Part shown: positions 49,515-58,294 of the stretch, piece by piece
Numbering within the stretch: position 1 is the first letter of the stretch
Layout: each line of letters begins with the position of its first letter
Origin: Amycolatopsis dendrobii
GTDB taxonomy: Bacteria > Actinomycetota > Actinomycetes > Mycobacteriales > Pseudonocardiaceae
Direction of reading: 5' to 3'
DNA: 64,000 nt
Assembly (NCBI RefSeq): GCF_014145675.1
Contig: NZ_JACGZW010000010.1
Location: 372,001-436,000, forward strand
Translations under genes and position numbers: made by a program
The notes under the pieces: model-generated
Databases searched by the model: none
Seen by the model: the letters and a program-made list of their open reading frames with translations, nothing else
What the model was told of the DNA's origin: nothing

Positions 49515-50111
49515 ATGACCGCTGTTGCGCGCGGTAGCCGTTCACGCTGTTTGGCTGGGGACCAGGGGGTCGCGTTGCGTGCGCTGCGCGCGGCGGCCGA
49601 GAACTACGCCGCCCGGGGCTGGCCGGTGCTGCCGGGCCCGGTGTGCGACGGGCTGACGACCTGGGATCCGGTCGGTTTCGAACTGCTCGGCGGCCGGGAG
49701 TCGACGGTGTCCCGGTCCGAGGCCACGGTCGATCGCCGGGTTGTTTCGGAATGGTGGTCTGTGCATCGGCAGGCGATTCTCGCGCCGGTGGGGGAGCACT
49801 TCGACGTCCTGCGCGCGCCGACGCACCTTGGCTGGCGGGCACTCGCCGCGTTCGACGGCGGGCGGCCGCTCGGTCCGATGGCGTTGTCGCCGCACGGGGC
49901 GTTCTTCTTCGTCGAGCCCGGGACCTGCGGGGGCCGTGAGCTGGCGGCCGGGGTGGAGGCCCTTTCGCCGGGCGACCTCGTGGTTCTCCCGCCGAGCCGG
50001 GTCGTCGCCGGGGTCGTGTGGTGGCGGATCTCTCCGGCGGATCGCGAAGAGCTGGGCGACGGGGCCGGGATCGCGGGCAAGCTTGCCGAGCTTTCCGGCG
50101 AATCCGCGTAG
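49515..50111 (+). CDS. Bifunctional primase/polymerase (Prim-Pol) N-terminal-like protein
   Basis: 198 residues. It shows AAENYAARGWPVLPGPVCDG near the start, the usual opening of the Prim-Pol (PF09250) family in actinobacteria, and WWSVHRQAILAPVGEHFDVL. The classical DxD pair of the primase active site is not obvious, so it may be a non-catalytic member of this small family common in actinobacteria. The ribosome site GGAAGGGA lies before the ATG. Stand-alone gene. Confidence 0.68.
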   Translation: MTAVARGSRSRCLAGDQGVALRALRAAAENYAARGWPVLPGPVCDGLTTWDPVGFELLGGRESTVSRSEATVDRRVVSEWWSVHRQAILAPVGEHFDVLRAPTHLGWRALAAFDGGRPLGPMALSPHGAFFFVEPGTCGGRELAAGVEALSPGDLVVLPPSRVVAGVVWWRISPADREELGDGAGIAGKLAELSGESA

Positions 50112-50266
50112 GTTTCGGGACGGGCGGGCAGGATCAGCGATGGCAGCGTTCTTCGGGCATGTCCCAGGTTCCGCGCTGTCCAGGCACCCGGTGAATTCTT
50201 TCTGCCCGTCGACCCATGCCTCGTGGCCAGGTGAGGGAAGCGGGTTTTCCGTGCCGGGAAAGCGGA

Positions 50267-51523
50267 CTATCCGGTCTCCTCCGGAAGGCGCCGGGGCACG
50301 TGCGCGCCCTGCTCCTCGACCCGGCGCATCACCGGCGCGGCCAGAATCCCGTGTATCAGCACGGAAAGCGCCACCGCCAGCGCGCCCACCCGCCACAGCT
50401 GGTCCGCGCCCGGCAGGTCGGTCTGGTGGAGTCCGTAGGCGAGGTAGTAGAGCGTTCCGATGCCGCGCACGCCGAAGAACGCGATCGCGAGCGCGGCGCG
50501 TCCGCGGGCGGGGGAGCGGATGAGGGAACCGATCCCGGTGAGCGGCCGGACGACGAACACCGCGACGGCCGCGAAGAGGACTTCGAGCAGGGTGACGCCG
50601 CGCAACAGGCCGTCGCCGAGGGCGAAGCCCAGACCCAGAAGCGTGATGGCGACGAAAAGCCGTTCGAGCTGGCGGCCGAAAGTGTGCAGGACCTCGTGGT
50701 AGCCGTGCGAGCGCTCGCTGGTCCGCACGCACACCGCAGCGGTGAACACGGCGAGGAAACCGTTGCCGTGCAGCAGTTCCGCCACCGCGAACGGCAGGAA
50801 GGCCAGTGCCAGCAGGACCAATCCGTCGGAGTACTCGGCCAGCCGGAAGCGCGACGACGGGATGCGGAAGAACGCCCACGCCAGCAGCCTGCCGACGGCG
50901 AGCCCGACCAGCACTCCGATCGGCAGCGGCAGCAGCACGTCGGCGCCGATCGACACGTGCGTGCCGGCCAGCAGCAGCGCGACGAGGACGAACGGCATGG
51001 CGAGGCCGTCGTTGAGGCCCGCTTCGGTGGTGAGGGTGAAGCGGATCTCGTTGTCCCGCGCCAGATCCGGCTCCACGCCGGGGTCGGGGACCCCGACGTC
51101 GCCCGCCAGCACCGGGTCGGTGGGCGAAAGCGCGGAACCCAGCAGCAGCGCGGCGGCGGGCGCGAGCCCGAGCCACCACCAGCCGAGCAGCGCGACCGCC
51201 GCGATCGAAAGCGGCATCGCGACGAACAGCAGCCGCCACGGCGACATCCAGGTGCGCAGCCCGAACGGCCGGTCCACCGACAGGCCCGCACCCGCCAGCG
51301 CGAGCACGATGCCGAGCTGGGTGAACGATTCCACCACGTCCGCGTGCTGGGCGGGCGAGGCCCAATCGCCGAGGTAGGGCAGCGGCAGCAGGCCGAGCAG
51401 CAGCCCGGCGAGCAGCATCACCAGCGGGGTGGAGAACGGGCGGTCGGCGACCAGTTTCGGCAGCACGGCCGCGGCGAGCGCGAGCAGTCCGGCGACGCCG
51501 AACAGGACCGGGAGCGGGGGCAC
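50267..51523 (-). CDS. Na+/H+ (cation:proton) antiporter, CPA1 type
   Basis: 418 residues, about 12 transmembrane helices. Ion-binding and family segments: ALSPTDPVLAGDVG, the paired acidic motif TTEAGLNDGLAMPFV (Asn-Asp of the CPA1 site), and FFGVRGIGTLYYLAYG near the end. It exchanges Na+ or K+ for H+. The GTG start is one base after the stop of the Clp ATPase gene, so both belong to one operon, perhaps a stress response unit. Confidence 0.9.
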   Translation of the reverse strand: MPPLPVLFGVAGLLALAAAVLPKLVADRPFSTPLVMLLAGLLLGLLPLPYLGDWASPAQHADVVESFTQLGIVLALAGAGLSVDRPFGLRTWMSPWRLLFVAMPLSIAAVALLGWWWLGLAPAAALLLGSALSPTDPVLAGDVGVPDPGVEPDLARDNEIRFTLTTEAGLNDGLAMPFVLVALLLAGTHVSIGADVLLPLPIGVLVGLAVGRLLAWAFFRIPSSRFRLAEYSDGLVLLALAFLPFAVAELLHGNGFLAVFTAAVCVRTSERSHGYHEVLHTFGRQLERLFVAITLLGLGFALGDGLLRGVTLLEVLFAAVAVFVVRPLTGIGSLIRSPARGRAALAIAFFGVRGIGTLYYLAYGLHQTDLPGADQLWRVGALAVALSVLIHGILAAPVMRRVEEQGAHVPRRLPEETG

Positions 51524-51524
51524 C

Positions 51525-54023
51525 TCAGGCGGTCACTGAGGTGTCGAAGCGAAGTCCCTCGTCGCCCGCGTCCACGCGCACCGCGGTGCCGGGCGCGACG
51601 TCGCCGGACAGCAGCCTGCTCGACAGCGGGTTGTCCACGTACCGCTGGATCGCCCGCCGCAGCGGCCGCGCGCCGAACTGCGGTTCGTAGCCCAGTTCGC
51701 TGATCCGCCGCACCGCCTCCGGCGTGAACTCGACAGTGAGGCCCTGCGCGTGCGCGCGCCGTTTCGTGCGCTCCAGCAGCAGTTCCGTGATCCGGTCGAG
51801 CTGCTCGGGCTCCAGCCGGCGGAAGACGACGATCTCGTCGATCCGGTTCAGGAACTCCGGGCGGAACGATTCGCGCAGCCGCCGCATGAGGCGTTCGCGC
51901 AGCTGGTCGCCGTCGCCGTCGGCGGGCTGGACGAAGCCGAGCGCGCCGTGGGTCGAGCTGCCGACCAGGTCGGAGCCCAGGTTGCTGGTCATGATGAGCA
52001 CGGTGTTGGCGAAGTTGACCGTGCGGCCGCGGCCGTCGGTGAGGCGGCCGTCGTCGAGGACCTGCAGCAGCACGTTGAACAGGTCCGGATGCGCCTTCTC
52101 GACCTCGTCGAGCAGCACCACGGAGTACGGGCGGCGGCGCACGGCCTCGGTGAGCTGGCCGGCGTCCTCGTACCCGACATATCCGGGCGGCGAACCGATC
52201 AGCCTGCTGATCGTGTGGCGCTCGGAGTACTCGCTCATGTCGATGCGCACCATGCTGTCCTGGTCGCCGAACAGGGCTTCGGCCAGCGCCCGCGCGAGTT
52301 CCGTTTTGCCGACGCCGGTGGGGCCGAGGAACAGGAAGCTGCCGAACGGCCGGTCCGGCTCGGCGAGCCCGGCACGGGACCGCCGCACCGCTTCGGCGAC
52401 CGCGCGCACCGCGTCGTCCTGGCCGATCACGCGGTCGTGCAGGTGCTCCTCCAAGCCCAGCAGACGTTCCCGCTCGGTCTCGGTGAGCCGTGCCGCGGGC
52501 ACGCCGGTCAGCCGGGAGACGACCTCGGCGATGTCCGCGTCGGTGACCTCCACCGGACCGCCGGGGCGCTCAACCGGTTGTTCGAGGCGTTTCCGCAGGT
52601 CGGCGATCTCGTCGCGGAGCGAGGACGCGCGTTCGAAGTTCTCTTCGGCGACGGCCTGGTCCTTCTCCAGCAGCAACTGGTCGAGCCGGCTCTGCAGCTC
52701 GCGCTGGCCGTCGGGTTTGATCCGCGCACGCAGCCGGACGCGGGCCCCGGCCTGGTCGATCAGGTCGATCGCCTTGTCCGGCAGGAATCGCTCGGTCAGG
52801 TAACGGTCGGACAGGTCGACGGCCGCCCGCAGCGCGTCGTCGGTGTAGTGGACCTGGTGGTGGGCCTCGTAGCGGTCGCGGAGGCCGTGCAGGATCGACA
52901 CGGCGTCCTCGACGGTCGGCTCGGGCACCAGGATCGGCTGGAACCGGCGTTCCAGCGCCGGGTCGCGTTCGATGCCGGTGCGGTACTCGTCGAGCGTGGT
53001 CGCTCCGACGATGTGCAGCTCACCGCGCGCGAGCGCCGGTTTCAGCATGTTCCCGGCGCCCTGGCCGCCGCTGCCTTCGCCGGCGCCGGCGCCGACGATC
53101 GTGTGCAACTCGTCGACGAACACGATCAGCTGGTCGCCGTGCTCGCGGATCTCCTTGAGCAGCGCGGACATCCGCTCCTCGAAGTCGCCGCGGTACCGCG
53201 TGCCGGCGACCATCGCCGTGAGGTCGAGCTGCACCACATGGCGGCCGCTGAGGATGTCGGGCACGTCGTCGTCGGCGAGGCGTTGCGCGAGACCCTCCAC
53301 GATCGCGGTCTTGCCGACGCCAGCCTCGCCGATCAGCACGGGGTTGTTCTTGGTGCGGCGGGAAAGCACCTCGACGGTCTGCTCGATCTCGTCGTCGCGG
53401 CCGATCACCGGGTCGATCCGGCCCTCGCGGGCGCGGGCGGTGAGGTCTTCGCCGTATTGGGCGAGTGTCGGGGTGTCCCGCAAGGGGGTCGGGCTTTCCG
53501 CGGGGGAGTCCTGTCGCAGGCGGTCGGTGGTCACGCCCTCTTCCCGCAGGATGCGGCCCGCTTCGGACTCCTCGTTGGCGGCCAGCGCGGCGAGCAGGTG
53601 CTCGGGGCCGATGAACGGGGAGCCGAGGCCGCGGGCGAGCTGGTGGGCGTCGATCAGCGTTCGTTTCGCGCCCGGCGCCAGCGCGGTCGCCGTGGTTTCG
53701 CCGCCGGCGGCGTGGTCGCGTTCGATGCGCCCGGCGACCTTGGCCGGGTCGACCCCGGCGCGGGTCAGCGCCTGCGCGGTGGCGGGCAGCTGGGTCGCGG
53801 CCCACAACAGGTGCTGGGTGTCCACGTGCCGCCCGCCCCACGCCCCCGCGCGGTCCGCCGCCTCCGCGACGAGCCCGCGGGCCTGGTCGTTGAGCAGGCG
53901 CGACACGTCGACCGAATAGCCGCGGCGGCCGGGCGCTGCCTGGCCGAAGAACTGCGACAGGAACTGGTCGAACGGGCTGTTTCCCTGCCCGGGCGGGAAA
54001 AATCCGGTCATCGGAGCGCTCAC
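51525..54023 (-). CDS. ClpC-type AAA+ unfoldase
   Basis: 832 residues. A 35-residue Phe/Pro/Gly-rich extension precedes two Clp-N repeats. AAA-1 has GEAGVGKT at 232-239 and VFVDELHTIVGAG; a UVR-like helical segment (EENFERASSLRDEIADLRKR) follows; AAA-2 has GPTGVGKT at 567-574 and VLLDEVEKAHPDLFN. An LGF tripeptide (HGALGFVQP) sits where the ClpP-binding loop is in ClpC proteins, so it should feed ClpP. The N-terminal extension differs from housekeeping ClpC1, suggesting a specialised paralogue. It heads an operon with the antiporter. Confidence 0.93.
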   Translation of the reverse strand: MSAPMTGFFPPGQGNSPFDQFLSQFFGQAAPGRRGYSVDVSRLLNDQARGLVAEAADRAGAWGGRHVDTQHLLWAATQLPATAQALTRAGVDPAKVAGRIERDHAAGGETTATALAPGAKRTLIDAHQLARGLGSPFIGPEHLLAALAANEESEAGRILREEGVTTDRLRQDSPAESPTPLRDTPTLAQYGEDLTARAREGRIDPVIGRDDEIEQTVEVLSRRTKNNPVLIGEAGVGKTAIVEGLAQRLADDDVPDILSGRHVVQLDLTAMVAGTRYRGDFEERMSALLKEIREHGDQLIVFVDELHTIVGAGAGEGSGGQGAGNMLKPALARGELHIVGATTLDEYRTGIERDPALERRFQPILVPEPTVEDAVSILHGLRDRYEAHHQVHYTDDALRAAVDLSDRYLTERFLPDKAIDLIDQAGARVRLRARIKPDGQRELQSRLDQLLLEKDQAVAEENFERASSLRDEIADLRKRLEQPVERPGGPVEVTDADIAEVVSRLTGVPAARLTETERERLLGLEEHLHDRVIGQDDAVRAVAEAVRRSRAGLAEPDRPFGSFLFLGPTGVGKTELARALAEALFGDQDSMVRIDMSEYSERHTISRLIGSPPGYVGYEDAGQLTEAVRRRPYSVVLLDEVEKAHPDLFNVLLQVLDDGRLTDGRGRTVNFANTVLIMTSNLGSDLVGSSTHGALGFVQPADGDGDQLRERLMRRLRESFRPEFLNRIDEIVVFRRLEPEQLDRITELLLERTKRRAHAQGLTVEFTPEAVRRISELGYEPQFGARPLRRAIQRYVDNPLSSRLLSGDVAPGTAVRVDAGDEGLRFDTSVTA

Positions 54024-54133
54024 ATCTCAGGACGGCTCGAAATCGGGGTCGAGCATCCGCTTACCCGCTGCCCGCCGCGGCAAAACGGACGCCCGGCGCG
54101 TCTGGCCGCGGCTCCGGCGGGTACCCGGGTGCC

Positions 54134-54400
54134 ATGCTGAAGATCGATCCCGACGCCGGCCGGACCATCCAGCGCCTCGCGACCGAACAGGGCGTCGCGC
54201 CAGAGGGCGGGCTGCGCATCACCGCCCGCGAAGGCTCCGCGGACCTGGCGACCTCGGTGTCCGCGCTGGCCGCGGAAACCGACACCGTGCTGACTGACGA
54301 CGAGACCGGCGCGCGCGTGTTCCTCGACCAGGCCAGTTCCGACGCGCTCGACGGCCGGGTCCTGGTCGTCGGCGACCAGGGAGATTTCACCGTGCGCTGA
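54134..54400 (+). CDS. HesB-like domain protein without cysteines
   Basis: 88 residues. It follows the A-type Fe-S carrier fold (MLKIDPDAGRTIQRLATEQG ... GLRITAR ... TDDETGARVFLDQASSDALDG), as in the HesB-like family, but contains no Cys at all, so the C-x-n-C-G-C metal site is absent. It therefore cannot be a normal Fe-S carrier. The family is common in actinobacteria with unknown function. It is divergent from the Clp ATPase gene. Confidence 0.8.
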   Translation: MLKIDPDAGRTIQRLATEQGVAPEGGLRITAREGSADLATSVSALAAETDTVLTDDETGARVFLDQASSDALDGRVLVVGDQGDFTVR

Positions 54401-54406
54401 GGCGGC

Positions 54407-54805
54407 TCACGGGAGGCCGGCCGCCCAGAGCAGGCAGTGCACCAGCCCGGTCAGCCGCGGTTCCCGCGCGGCCTGGCCGAGCTGCACTTCGAGAGCCTCG
54501 AAGTCGCCGTTCAGCTCCGCCAGCACCGCGCGCAACGCAGCTCGTACCCCGGGCCGGAGGTCGTCCACGTCGGCGGCCACCGCGTCCTCGCCGACCGCGA
54601 CGGCGGTGAACACCGCGTCCTCGGGCTGCGGCCCGAACCGCTCGCGGACCGCCGCGGCGCAGCGGTGCACCAGGCCGCGCAGCACTCGCTGCCGCACGGG
54701 AAGGGCGTCGAGTTCGCCGAGCAGCCGGACCACCTCGTCGAGGTCGCCGGTCCGGGTCGCGAGCACGAGGCCGTCCGCGATGGGGGCCGTGGGTTCGGGC
54801 GCCAT
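54407..54805 (-). CDS. Hypothetical helical protein
   Basis: 132 residues, predicted all-helical and acidic (LVLATRTGDLDEVVRLLGEL ... LNGDFEALEVQLGQAA). No membrane segment or recognised motif; general appearance of a small alpha-solenoid. A good ribosome site (AGGAG, seven bases) precedes the ATG at 54805. It is convergent with the HesB-like gene, with a gap of six bases, and divergent from the LigD cluster. Confidence 0.75.
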   Translation of the reverse strand: MAPEPTAPIADGLVLATRTGDLDEVVRLLGELDALPVRQRVLRGLVHRCAAAVRERFGPQPEDAVFTAVAVGEDAVAADVDDLRPGVRAALRAVLAELNGDFEALEVQLGQAAREPRLTGLVHCLLWAAGLP

Positions 54806-54911
54806 GGGTCGCTCCTGCCTGCCGGGAACCGTTCGCTTACCCGGGTGGCGGCCCGTCAACCACGTTTCGCGCTCCCGGTGCGCGGGCACCCGGGCGGTCG
54901 GAGGTGGTGGG

Positions 54912-55469
54912 ATGTCCTCGAAGGACCGGCTGGCCGAATACCGGGCCAAACGCGACCCGCGGCGGACCCCGGAACCAGGCGGGGGCCGCGGGAACGCCGA
55001 ACCGGTGTTCGTCGTCCAGCGGCACGACGCGAGCAGTCTGCACTTCGACTTCCGCCTGGAGATCGGCGGTGTCCTGGTTTCGTGGTCGGTGCCGAAAGGC
55101 CCGTCGCTGAACCCCTCGGACCGGCGGCTCGCCGTCCGCACCGAGGACCACCCGCTGGACTACGCGCGGTTCGAGGGCACTATCCCTGCCGAGGAGTACG
55201 GCGGCGGCACCGTGATCGTGTGGGACACCGGGACGTTCGACGCGCTCACCGACTCCGCCGGACAAGCCCTCGAAGACGGCCATCTCAAGGTCTGGCTGCA
55301 CGGCGAGAAGCTGCGCGGCGCCTTCTCCCTGATCCGCCGCGACTCGTCCGGCCAGGAACAGTGGCTGCTGATCAAAAAGGACGACGAGGGCGCCGACCGC
55401 CGCCGCAAGCCCGCGAAAACGCAGCTCGAATCCGTGCTCACCGGACGCACCAACCGGGATCTCGAATGA
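54912..55469 (+). CDS. ligD: LigD 3'-phosphoesterase module (stand-alone)
   Basis: 185 residues. The phosphoesterase signature is clear: FVVQRHDASSLHFDFRLEIG with His38, Asp39 and His44, then SWSVPKGPSLNPSDRRLAV, TEDHPLDYARFEGTIP and the C-terminal WLLIKKDD. In nonhomologous end joining this domain trims 3' phosphates or ribonucleotides at breaks. In many bacteria it is fused to ligase and polymerase in one LigD; here it is its own gene. GGAGGTGG precedes the ATG and its stop overlaps the ligase start. Confidence 0.92.
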   Translation: MSSKDRLAEYRAKRDPRRTPEPGGGRGNAEPVFVVQRHDASSLHFDFRLEIGGVLVSWSVPKGPSLNPSDRRLAVRTEDHPLDYARFEGTIPAEEYGGGTVIVWDTGTFDALTDSAGQALEDGHLKVWLHGEKLRGAFSLIRRDSSGQEQWLLIKKDDEGADRRRKPAKTQLESVLTGRTNRDLE

Positions 55470-56410
55470 CCGGTCCCGGCTGGCGCGAGCCGACCCTCGC
55501 CACCCTCACCGACCGGCGGTTTTCCGACGAGGACTGGATTTACGAGCGCAAGCTCGACGGGGTGCGCGCGATCTGCGTGCGCGACGGCGGCACGCCCACG
55601 CTGTACTCCCGCAACCGCAAGGTGATGGACAACGCGTACCCCGAGATCGTGGAAGCCCTTGCCGGGCAAGGCGGACCGCGGTTCGTCGCGGACGGGGAGA
55701 TCGTCGCGTTCGACGGCGACCAGACCAGTTTCGCCGCGCTCCAGCCGCGCATCCACCTCACCGATCCGGCGCGCGCCCGGGCGACCGGCGTCCGCGTGTA
55801 CTACTACCTCTTCGACCTCCTGTACTGCGACGAGCAGGACATCACGCCGCTTCCGCTGCGCGAGCGCAAGTCGATCCTGCGCGACGCCTTCGCCTTCGAA
55901 GACCCGCTCCGCCTGTCCGCACACCGCAATACCGAGGGCGAGAAGTACTTCGAGGAGGCGTGCCGGCGCGGCTGGGAGGGCGTGATCGCGAAACGCGCCG
56001 ACGCGCCGTACCGTCACGGCCGCTCGCCGGACTGGCTGAAGTTCAAATGCCAGCAAGGGCAGGAGATGGTGATCGGCGGGTTCACTGCCCCGCGGGGCAG
56101 CCGCATCGGCTTCGGCGCGCTGCTGCTGGGCTACCACGAGAAGGGGCGGCTGCGGTACGCGGGCAAGGTCGGCACCGGTTTCGACCACCGGCTGCTGACC
56201 TCGCTGCACGCCGAGCTGACCCGGCGCGAAACGAACAGCTCGCCGTTCGCCGATCCGGTGCGCGAGCCGGGTGCGCGCTGGGTGCGGCCCGAGCTGGTCG
56301 CCCAGATCGGCTTCTCCGAGTGGACCCGCGACGGCCGGTTGCGCCATCCGAGGTTCACCGGTCTGCGCGAGGACAAGAAGCCGTCCGACGTGATCCGGGA
56401 GCGCCCGTGA
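55466..56410 (+). CDS. ligD: LigD ATP-dependent DNA ligase module (stand-alone)
   Basis: 314 residues. The adenylation lysine is Lys29 in YERKLDGVRAI (motif I), followed by YSRNRKVMDNAYPE, the DGEIVAFDG segment (motif III), EGVIAKRADAPY (motif IV) and WLKFKC (motif V), and an OB-fold end (YAGKVGTGF ... WVRPELVAQIGFSEWT). It seals breaks in the NHEJ pathway with Ku, which is not in this window. ATGA overlap with the phosphoesterase gene and GTGA overlap with the polymerase gene show one transcript. Confidence 0.94.
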   Translation: MTGPGWREPTLATLTDRRFSDEDWIYERKLDGVRAICVRDGGTPTLYSRNRKVMDNAYPEIVEALAGQGGPRFVADGEIVAFDGDQTSFAALQPRIHLTDPARARATGVRVYYYLFDLLYCDEQDITPLPLRERKSILRDAFAFEDPLRLSAHRNTEGEKYFEEACRRGWEGVIAKRADAPYRHGRSPDWLKFKCQQGQEMVIGGFTAPRGSRIGFGALLLGYHEKGRLRYAGKVGTGFDHRLLTSLHAELTRRETNSSPFADPVREPGARWVRPELVAQIGFSEWTRDGRLRHPRFTGLREDKKPSDVIRERP

Positions 56411-57270
56411 AGATTTCCCATCCCGACAAGATTTTCTACCCCGCCGACGGCCTCAGCAAAGGCGACGTCGCCGAGCATTACCGCACCGTCGCGCCCGCGA
56501 TGCTGCCGCACCTGCGCGGCCGCCCGCTCACGCTGCGGCGGTATCCGGACGGCATCGAGGCCGAGGGGTGGTTCCAGAAGCACCCGGGCGAGCACTTCCC
56601 GTCGTGGCTGCACACCGAACGAGTCCCGCGCCGGGGCGGGGGCACGGACGAGTACGTCGTGTGCGACGACGAGGAGTCCCTGCTGTACCTGGCCGACCAG
56701 GGCACGGTGGAGTTCCACGTCTGGCTGTCCACTGTGGACGCACCGGGCAAACCGGACCTGCTGGTGCTCGATTTGGACCCGCCGGACGGCACCGACGTCG
56801 CCGACCTGCGCACCGCGGCCCGCCGCATCCGCGACCACTACGCCGAGGCAGGCCTCACCGCTTGCCTCCAGGCCACCGGCGGCCGCGGCTTCCACGTCGT
56901 GGCGCCCCTCGACGCCACGGCGACCACGGACGTGGTCCTGGAACTCTCGCGAGCCCTGGCGGACCGCGTCGCGGCGGCGGATCCGGACCGCTTGACCACC
57001 GCGCAGCGCAAGGACCAGCGCGGCGACCGCGTCTTCGTCGACGCGAACCGCAACGGCTACGCCCAGACGTTCGTGGCCCCGTACTCCCTGCGCGCCCGCC
57101 CCGGCGCGGCCTCGGCGACCCCGCTGGACTGGACGGAACTCGGCAAGGCCGAACCGAACGGGTGGGGTCCGGACAAGCTGCGCCGTCGGCTGGCGCGCAA
57201 GGAGGATCCGTGGCGGGGGATGGGGAAGGACGCCGGGTCGGCGGAGAAGGCGCTGGAGAAGCTCGGCTGA
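56407..57270 (+). CDS. ligD: LigD primase-polymerase module (stand-alone)
   Basis: 287 residues. Archaeo-eukaryotic-primase-type polymerase domain: KISHPDKIFYPADGLSKGDV, the catalytic aspartates in LVLDLDPPDGTD, ATGGRGFHVVAPL and FVDANRNGYAQTFVAPYSLR. It adds ribonucleotides or deoxynucleotides at break ends during NHEJ. Third gene of the split LigD operon; it ends 26 bases before a strong bidirectional terminator. Confidence 0.94.
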   Translation: MKISHPDKIFYPADGLSKGDVAEHYRTVAPAMLPHLRGRPLTLRRYPDGIEAEGWFQKHPGEHFPSWLHTERVPRRGGGTDEYVVCDDEESLLYLADQGTVEFHVWLSTVDAPGKPDLLVLDLDPPDGTDVADLRTAARRIRDHYAEAGLTACLQATGGRGFHVVAPLDATATTDVVLELSRALADRVAAADPDRLTTAQRKDQRGDRVFVDANRNGYAQTFVAPYSLRARPGAASATPLDWTELGKAEPNGWGPDKLRRRLARKEDPWRGMGKDAGSAEKALEKLG

Positions 57271-57294
57271 CGTCACGCGGGCTTTGCGGTGCGT

Positions 57295-57337
57295 GCGGGA
57301 AACCCTCGGGGAATCCGATTCCCCGAGGGTTTCCCGC
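57295..57337. terminator. Perfect long hairpin, bidirectional terminator
   Basis: Perfect 21-bp arms (57295-57315 with 57317-57337) separated by a single base. It lies between the convergent LigD polymerase and trypsin-like genes, 26 bases from each stop codon. There is no long T-run, but symmetry and position fit a two-way terminator. Confidence 0.88.
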
Positions 57338-57363
57338 GCGCACTTGACTTCTCGCCGCGGCGA

Positions 57364-58107
57364 TCAGACCCCGGAGACCTGCTGGATCCAGTCCCGCCCC
57401 GCGGCCACGCTGCCGTAGGTCGTGACGCTGGACCGGTCGCTCGTCGAGCACACCCCGACCTGGACGCCGCCGTCGACCATCGGGCCGCCCGAGTCGCCGC
57501 CCGCCACTGCGCCGTTCGGGGTGCTCGCCGTGATCGCGGGGCCGCCGGAGTTGTCGCTGTCCTGGGTGTTCGAGATCGTCACCTCGGCCTGCTTCAGCAC
57601 GCTCGACTGGTGGTGCCCCTCGTCGGTGCTCTGCGTCGCACCCCAGCCGTACACCGTCGCGCTGTCGCCTTCCTGCGCGTCCTCGGAGCTGCTGGCGAGG
57701 CGGGCGTACGTGCTGCCGCCGTCGGTGTTCAGCTTGATGAGCGCCAGGTCGCCGCCGGAGTAGACGTAGGTGGAGGCGGCCTTGGCGTGCACGCCGCCGC
57801 TGGCGCTGTTGGACCCGATGTACAGGTCGATGTCGGTGAGGCGCTGCCCGTTGTTGTCGTACATGCAGTGCTTCGCGGTGAGGACCCAGCGGCTGCCGAT
57901 CAGGGTGCTGGTGCAGAAGAAGGTGTAGCCGTTCGCGTGGCCGTTGAACCGGGTGATGTAGCCGGGGTTCTGCGCGGTGCTGCCGCCGATGATCGACGGC
58001 TGGGCGTCGGGCGCGGCTGGGCTCGCGGACGCGGGGGTCACGGCGAACGCGCCGAGCACCGCGCAGGAACCGGTCAGCACGGCGAGGGCTCGGGTGAGTG
58101 CGCGCAT
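57364..58107 (-). CDS. Secreted trypsin-like serine protease
   Basis: 247 residues. A signal peptide and short pro-region (to about residue 38) precede the S1 domain starting IIGGSTAQ. The triad is His80 (LTAKHC), Asp120 (GGDLALIKL) and Ser206 (GGDSGGP); cysteines are placed for the usual disulfides. Chymotrypsin-fold extracellular protease of the Streptomyces trypsin type. AAGGAG precedes the ATG at 58107. Monocistronic. Confidence 0.95.
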   Translation of the reverse strand: MRALTRALAVLTGSCAVLGAFAVTPASASPAAPDAQPSIIGGSTAQNPGYITRFNGHANGYTFFCTSTLIGSRWVLTAKHCMYDNNGQRLTDIDLYIGSNSASGGVHAKAASTYVYSGGDLALIKLNTDGGSTYARLASSSEDAQEGDSATVYGWGATQSTDEGHHQSSVLKQAEVTISNTQDSDNSGGPAITASTPNGAVAGGDSGGPMVDGGVQVGVCSTSDRSSVTTYGSVAAGRDWIQQVSGV

Positions 58108-58241
58108 GTCGCTCCTTGGGGACAGGTTTCCGATGGGGACGCTTTCGAACGTAAGCAGCGCGGCCGCGCCGCGGAATCCGCCGAACCGCCGGTGGCGGGC
58201 AAGCGGCGGCGACGCGACTTTCGGCGGGTTGCCAACCGGTG

Positions 58242-58262
58242 AACGGATGCCGAGAATCCGTT
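58242..58262. promoter_or_regulatory. Inverted repeat upstream of the HTH protein gene
   Basis: AACGGAT, 7-base spacer, ATCCGTT, 32 bases before the start of the gene at 58295. Possible autoregulatory operator. Confidence 0.5.
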
Positions 58263-58294
58263 TCGACCGGTCCGTTTTTTCCAGGAGAGGCGAA

